64,000 nucleotides of DNA. It comes from Chrysemys picta bellii. Lineage: Eukaryota > Chordata > Testudines > Emydidae. Below, in pieces: positions 58,527-64,000 of the stretch; positions within the stretch are counted from its first letter, which is position 1, and each line of letters begins with the position of its first letter. The translations under genes were made by a program, and so were the position numbers. The notes beneath the pieces were generated by a model. That model worked only from the letters and a program-made list of their open reading frames with translations. It had not been told where the DNA came from and made no database searches. The stretch spans positions 29,219,011 to 29,283,010 of the forward strand of contig NC_088796.1 in assembly GCF_011386835.1 (NCBI RefSeq), read 5' to 3'.

Positions 58527-59169
58527 ACCCTTGGTAAGAAAAGGTGTTGTACCTTTAAGGGTGGCTCTGCTTATTTATTCAGTTGTTTCTCTGTATTTAG
58601 TTGTAAATTTCAGTGCTCTCTCTAGAGCCATTTGTTGACACGATAATATTTTAAAAATGATTAATTGCATTCAATTGTTGCATATACTCTCAGAAGCTTA
58701 GGTAATGAGTGCATGTCCTTTATACATATAAATAAATACAAAAGTTTAGATCCCAAAAGCTCAACTATAAATCATATTACAGCACAATTTTTCATTAAAC
58801 ACTGTGGTGTCCAAGGACTACACCAATTTCAGAAAATATCTCAAGCCCTTTTGAACTGCACATGTTTTGATGATGAATAGGTATGAAGATTATGAGCTAG
58901 ATTTTCAGAAACTCACTGGGAAGTTGCTTGGGTAAGCAATACAGTTTCTGCATTATGCAGATCAGAACAATTTGCTTTATTTTCAAGAGTAATCACCATG
59001 AGCAGAAGTTCTGAAGATCCTGAGACCCGATCCTGCTGACTCAAAGTTCAACAACACTACACTTACTAGGAAGTACTGCTAATTTGGATGCTAATATTTG
59101 TCTACAAGAGCAATGTCATGTATACAATATTTCTTCTGATTTTTTATTTATTAGCATTTACATTTAATG
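58527..59169. other. Unannotated sequence
   Basis: Nothing recognised. Confidence 0.35.
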
Positions 59170-59285
59170 CATAAGATTATTATTTCTATTACAGTAGCAC
59201 CTAAAATGAGGTAAAGCACTGTGCAGATGTTGGAAGATTCAGTCCCTATCCCAAGAGCTTACAGTCTAAGAGAATTGGTAAAATC
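59170..59285 (-). repeat. Old L2/CR1-like LINE 3' end, inverted
   Basis: 'ttctattacagtagcaccta', 'cactgtgcagatgttgg', 'agtccctatcccaagagctt' and 'acagtctaa' match the family at 46176 and 56475. Confidence 0.6.
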
Positions 59286-59995
59286 CTGCCCCAGTGCAGC
59301 CAATGGGACCCAATGAGCTTAACTAACAAGACAACTCCAATGGCAATTCATTAAAGCTGTGGGTACTCAACACTTCTGAAAAATCAAGTCTCTAGTGTAA
59401 GTGCCTAGCCTCAGGCTGCAAAATTTGAAAATGTTACTGAAATGTATAACTATAGAATATGTATAGCTGGCTTTCAAAATAATAGGAACACAGTCGGAAC
59501 CAACCTTTCTGCTCTTCTTTTCCATTACTTGCAATGTCTGCCCTGTACTTTCCCCGCCTTTGTACTTTCACCATTGAAATGTGGATAGTTAATGTGCTTT
59601 TATGTGTCACTTTCACATTTCACAGTATTTAAACTTGCTTAACCTGCTTTAAAATGCCTAAAAATTCATCTTAACATCAGATATTTTGCCGAGTGCTCCC
59701 AAAGCTCTAAGACCATGATTTAAGTGGCTTTTAGCCACAATAACACACAATTACAGTATATGCCTGCAATGGGTGATTGCTCAGTTTTTAAGTCTGTGAC
59801 TAGGTTGCATAATGCATTATGGCTAATACATACTGGTTGCACTAATTGGAGATGCTGCTTTTAACTGTGAAGCCTGAAGGCTGGAATTTTCATAATGTCT
59901 CATCATCCATAATTGGGATCAGAGTATCACAAGAATCCAGCATGATGTCACAACATGGTATACAGGGTGCTGAGTTCCAGACCTGAGATGCTGCC
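59286..59995. other. Unannotated sequence
   Basis: Nothing recognised. Confidence 0.35.
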
Positions 59996-60504
59996 TGTGA
60001 TGGGGTGTACAAACCCTCTCCCTGACTGGAAAGGATTAATCACTAACCTGAGGCTTAATAAGCCATGTCCAGCTACACCTGATTGGCTGTTAAACTTGTG
60101 ATGTGAGATTAAATTGGGAAGTCCAGCAGTTGGAAGTGGTGAGGAGCCTGGTTTAGAATGGGAAGTGAAGCAGGTCTTGGGCAAAGGGTGTGTGAGAGAG
60201 AACCAGTCCTGGGGTGGGCCAAGAGAAGCCCATAAATGGGGGTGGGCATGGGAATAGTTTAGTGCAGCTGGGGCTTGCCTGTAAGGAAGGAGGCTAACAG
60301 CTGAGTCTGGCTGGCTGAAGAAGTGGTTGATTTGCTATTTTCTGTTGGACTTTAAATAAAGAACTGAGTGTCTGGAAGGGATGGGACTTTGAACAGAGGC
60401 TTGGCTGTAAGGCTAAATCACTGTGGTGGCCAGAGAAGATACTGGGGTTACTTCAATACCATTTCTGGCCATGAGGGATGTGCTGGAGGGGCACCTCTAT
60501 CACA
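59996..60504 (+). mobile_element. Solo LTR (509 bp)
   Basis: Starts TGTGATGGGGTG and ends ..GGGGCACCTCTATCACA, which are complementary termini in TG...CA form. AATAAA lies at 60355-60360, at a plausible distance from the right end. The flanks show no clear target duplication, so either a flank has mutated or an end is off by a few bases. Confidence 0.6.
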
Positions 60505-63500
60505 AAGCCACAGCTGCTCAGCAGAGGATCTTAAGAGCAGGAGGAACTCCCTCTGTGTAAAAGAGAAGAAGCTACTGGCAATGGATTCTTTGTGGCTCTG
60601 GAATTTGCTCCCCTTTTGAGACAAAACTATGCCAATATTTTAACCATTGTGGCTCAGCTTATGGGGGCTGTTGGGGAAGGGGTTGCCTGAGGAGCAATAT
60701 TTAGGAAGGGTGGGCCACTTTTCCTCTATCCTAGTCTATGTAGGGGAAGTGAAAGAACCTATCACTGATGTATCTGAGCACGTAACAAGCAGTGCATTAA
60801 GTGACATGAGGGGGATAATACAATGTGCAATATAGTGCTTTGTTTTGGTAGGGTTTTGTGATTTCATTTTAAGTGTACATATAACAATGTGTACACGTTA
60901 CAAAAGACAGACGGAAGAAGTGTGCCTTGCACCTAGAATGGACGGTGGTGGAGTCTGTGATCCTTCTTTACTCTGACAGGAGTTCATTTCATAATCTCAG
61001 ACCAGCCCCACTGAAAACTCTCTCTCCTGTATGGATGTGCTCTGCTCCTATGGTAAAAAGTTTCATTATGCTAGGGGAGTGCAGTTGTCCATTACGGTCC
61101 TCATCTTGAGCTAAAGAGAAATTTTTTAGATCCCCATTTCATCTTTGCTGTAAAGCTTATTCATCTTCATGGAAGTTGCTGCTGGCTTTTGTCTTTGTTT
61201 CATTGTGTTTTAAAACAACTGTCAAAGGACCTTAGAATGTCAGAGACACCTTTTGTCTGTTCTCAGAAATCTAAGTAAAAAAGAATCTAACTTAAAATAA
61301 TTATAAAAAGAGTACCAAAAACTAATGGGTTATGTGTAATAAGTGCTATTTCATATGTTCCCACCTACTATTAAATGAAAACAAAGCCTGTTATTAACAT
61401 TAATGTGTAGCTTAACAGGATTTGTATTTTGTACCATGAATTAACCAGTTTTACAAGGATTTATTTCAGTATTTTGAGGAAATAATCATTTGTACTTAAT
61501 TTAATATATTCTTTATACAGAAGCCAAAGGATGTTATGATCTCTACAGGATGAATGAGGTACAAAGCCTGCCCTGAGGCGCTTCCAATTTAATTAATGTG
61601 ATGCACTGACTAAGAGCACAAATGCTATAACAGAGGGAGAAAACATAGAAAAATAGAGAATAAGTGTTACAATAAGGTATGGTTATCTAGATCTGTTATA
61701 ATATGAACACTAGCAGATTCTGTTAAGTCCAGAGGTTTTTAAGTGTATGTTCTACCTCCTCCCATGAATATCTACATTTGAGATGATGGGTAAAGTTTGC
61801 ACCTTGTAGTGTTGGTGCTGTTATTCCTTTCTGTTTGGTGGAAAGCACTTCGACTCTGGCTATGCAACACTTTTATGCACATGCTTAACTTTATACATGT
61901 TGGTAAAAAGATGGCAGCATATGGTGTTGAGGTTATGTACTGAAGTCAATGAGACTACTCATGTATAAATGTTTCCAGGAGAAGGGCCAAAGGTTAAAGA
62001 GTGCCTGGTGGTATTTTCAAAGTGCCCGAGTAGGTGGGATGTGTAACTCCCATTGAAAGTCGCTGAAGCCCACTAAGTCAATGGGTGTTAAGAGCCTAGC
62101 CTGCTCAGACACCTAGCTGCATATTTAGGCCCCTAAATATGCTTATAAATGTAGCCCATAAGGGCTAAAATTCACCTCTGAGCTCAGAGGCAGCACAAGG
62201 CCCATTCAGCAGTGCAGGGTTTGAATGGCACAGGAACAATGGGCAGGCCTGTGCTGGCACAGAGTGGACTCTCACCCAGAGTGCAAATAGATCAGTTTTG
62301 TTCTTCTAAAAGAATTTTAAAATAACAATTTTTCATACATGCAGCTTTTTGATTACCCCAAGAGTTACTAAAGTACTTTCTTTCTCTGTTTTTCTTTATT
62401 GATCTCAGCATGCAATCTCATGCCCAAAGGGAGATGACTAATTCTGTAGGAAAATAGCCCTCTACTTAAAATCCATTTCGACTTCCTTATTTACTTCCGT
62501 TGTAAAATAACAAGATACTTCTTATTTTGATGCAAATACAAATCTTAAGCAATTTTTCTCTTTTTTCCATAATCATCCTTTGATTATTGTTGAGGTTTTT
62601 TTTATGGTATGAGAAGTGTACCTAGACCATTACAGATCAACAAATGCTATTATTACTCTTTGAAGCAAACAGCTAAGGCCCTAATCCTGCAAAGACTTAC
62701 ACATATGCTCACCAGCAGTTCCATGGAATTCAAAGGAACTAAAGTTATGCAAGTACATAAGTCTGTGGATGATCGGGACCTAAACTATGCCAGCACATAG
62801 CAAGGAATAGTGACAAACAGTTTGCATCTGGGAGAGGAGAGACTAAAGAAATAGGATAACCAGGTTGCTGAAGCTAATAACACATATCTTGAGAGTTACC
62901 TCTTTCCATCCTACACACACAATTATTCTGAGTGGAGGCCTAAATATACAGGCCTCATGGAAGGAAAATATTTGTTGTTATGGAAAACAGTATAGTAACT
63001 GGCAGAGGGAGGAGAAAAGAAGGAATGGAGAAGATATGTAAGAAGCCTGAAAGCTATCCATGTGTCCCTTGAGGCTGCTTAGGTGTAATAGCAACTTGTA
63101 GCTGCATAAAAGGGGACTGAATTCTCCACTGCAAGGTAGTGCCTGAACCACAGGTTCTAGGGCAAGACAAACGCATTTAAGCTGTCCCACCGGTAAACAG
63201 CTCACAAAAGTAAACTTCTGTGAGAGTGAAATAGTCTTTGACTCCAGCTTCAACATGCTGTCTTAGTGAGATTTTTCCTCCCCTGTTAGCCCTCAGAGAA
63301 GCTCTTAGATCCCGTGTGAAGAATGAAGGAATTGTGTATTTTTTTAAAAATAAATATCCTATGCATCTCAGTTTACCTGGTTGGTATTATCCCATCTGAC
63401 TGCAAGGATTTAAGTTGAAGGAGGCTATTGGAGGGAAACAAAACAATGGCAAAAATAATGTAGAGCCTGAGAGAAGGCCCAGGGCTTTGGGCAAACAGTG

Positions 63501-63671
63501 AAGACTCTATTAACTGCCTGGCTCCAACCAGCTTAGCAAGGTTTACTCTTCCTGAACTAAAACTTAGAGTCAAAGGAGGCTACTACAACTTTAAAAATGC
63601 TAGCCAAGGCAAGAAGGGGGAGTTGAGTGGGTTGTCAGCAGTTCCCTGGTGATGCTGACAGAGAGACACTG
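60505..63671. other. Unannotated sequence
   Basis: A degenerate symmetrical repeat may lie near 61990-62150. Small open frames (up to 92 codons) show no domain. No gene recognised. Confidence 0.35.
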
Positions 63672-64000
63672 AGGGTATGTCTACACTACGAAATTAGGTT
63701 GGATTTATAGAAGCCGGTTTCTTAGAAATCGTTTTTATACAGTCCATTGTGTGTGTCCCCACATAAAATGCTCTAAGTGCATTAAGTCAGCAGACCACGT
63801 CCACAGTACCGAGGCTAGCGTTGACTTCCGGACCGTTGCACTGTGGGTAGCTATCCCACAGTTCCCGCAGTCCGGCGCCCATTGGAATTCTGGGTTGAGA
63901 TCCCAATGCCTGATGAGGCAAAAACAGTGTCGAGGGGGATTCTGGGTACATGTCGTCAGGCCCCCCGTGAGAGCAACGGCAGACAATCGTTTTGCGCCTT
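63672..64000 (+). mobile_element. 5' end of a DNA transposon, truncated by the window
   Basis: 'agggtatgtctacactacga', 'aattaggttggatttataga' then 'gttgcactgtgggtagctat', 'cccacagttcccgcagtccg' and 'aattctgggttgagatccca' form a well-preserved terminal region. The same wording appears inverted around 35816-36125 in decayed form. I suspect a Harbinger/PIF-like element, but no transposase lies within the window. Confidence 0.5.

Overview
The window reads as intergenic or intronic DNA from a reptile genome, most likely a cryptodiran turtle. The main evidence is two tRNA-derived SINEs of the turtle Cry type (11247-11430 plus, 33674-33846 minus), which have recognisable box A and box B and a CR1-like tail. 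They sit among many CR1 LINE fragments, Penelope-like element (PLE) pieces, several non-autonomous hAT-type elements and old MIR/L2-like repeats. The species call is inference from repeat families. I recognise no intact protein-coding gene, tRNA, rRNA operon or CRISPR. Only one open frame (about 24034-24304) is not explained by a repeat, and it is at best a candidate exon.

Layout. 0-10 kb: a CR1 fragment, a second CR1 split by a 657-bp solo LTR (3852-4508), a PLE end (6705-7196), a MIR and an older CR1. 10-20 kb: a Cry SINE, head-on CR1 tails, a 787-bp GC-rich hAT element (13119-13905), a solo LTR (16731-17360) and a decayed non-LTR reverse transcriptase (17770-18700). 20-35 kb: CR1 fragments in both orientations, MIRs, a 5S rRNA-like sequence (25081-25167), an LTR-like region, the second Cry SINE and perfect snap-back repeats. 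35-48 kb: a 771-bp hAT element (37515-38285) and the largest CR1 (42424-44285), whose reverse transcriptase frame is broken by one frameshift and one stop. 48-64 kb: a 163-bp hAT element, a 1279-bp hAT element inserted in a PLE coding fragment (49741-51390), a 655-bp hAT element with internal palindromes, a foldback element made from a PLE end (57657-58005), a 259-bp hAT element, a solo LTR (59996-60504), and the start of a DNA transposon cut by the window end.

The most solid new-looking structures are the target-site duplications. Six hAT-type elements of six terminal-repeat types each have an 8-bp flanking duplication (five exact, one with a single mismatch). The PLE foldback has a 14-bp duplication and 139-bp arms with one mismatch. 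Nested insertions give a relative chronology: CR1 before LTR, and PLE before hAT. The GC-rich hAT elements could easily be mistaken for CpG islands or proline/glycine-rich genes.
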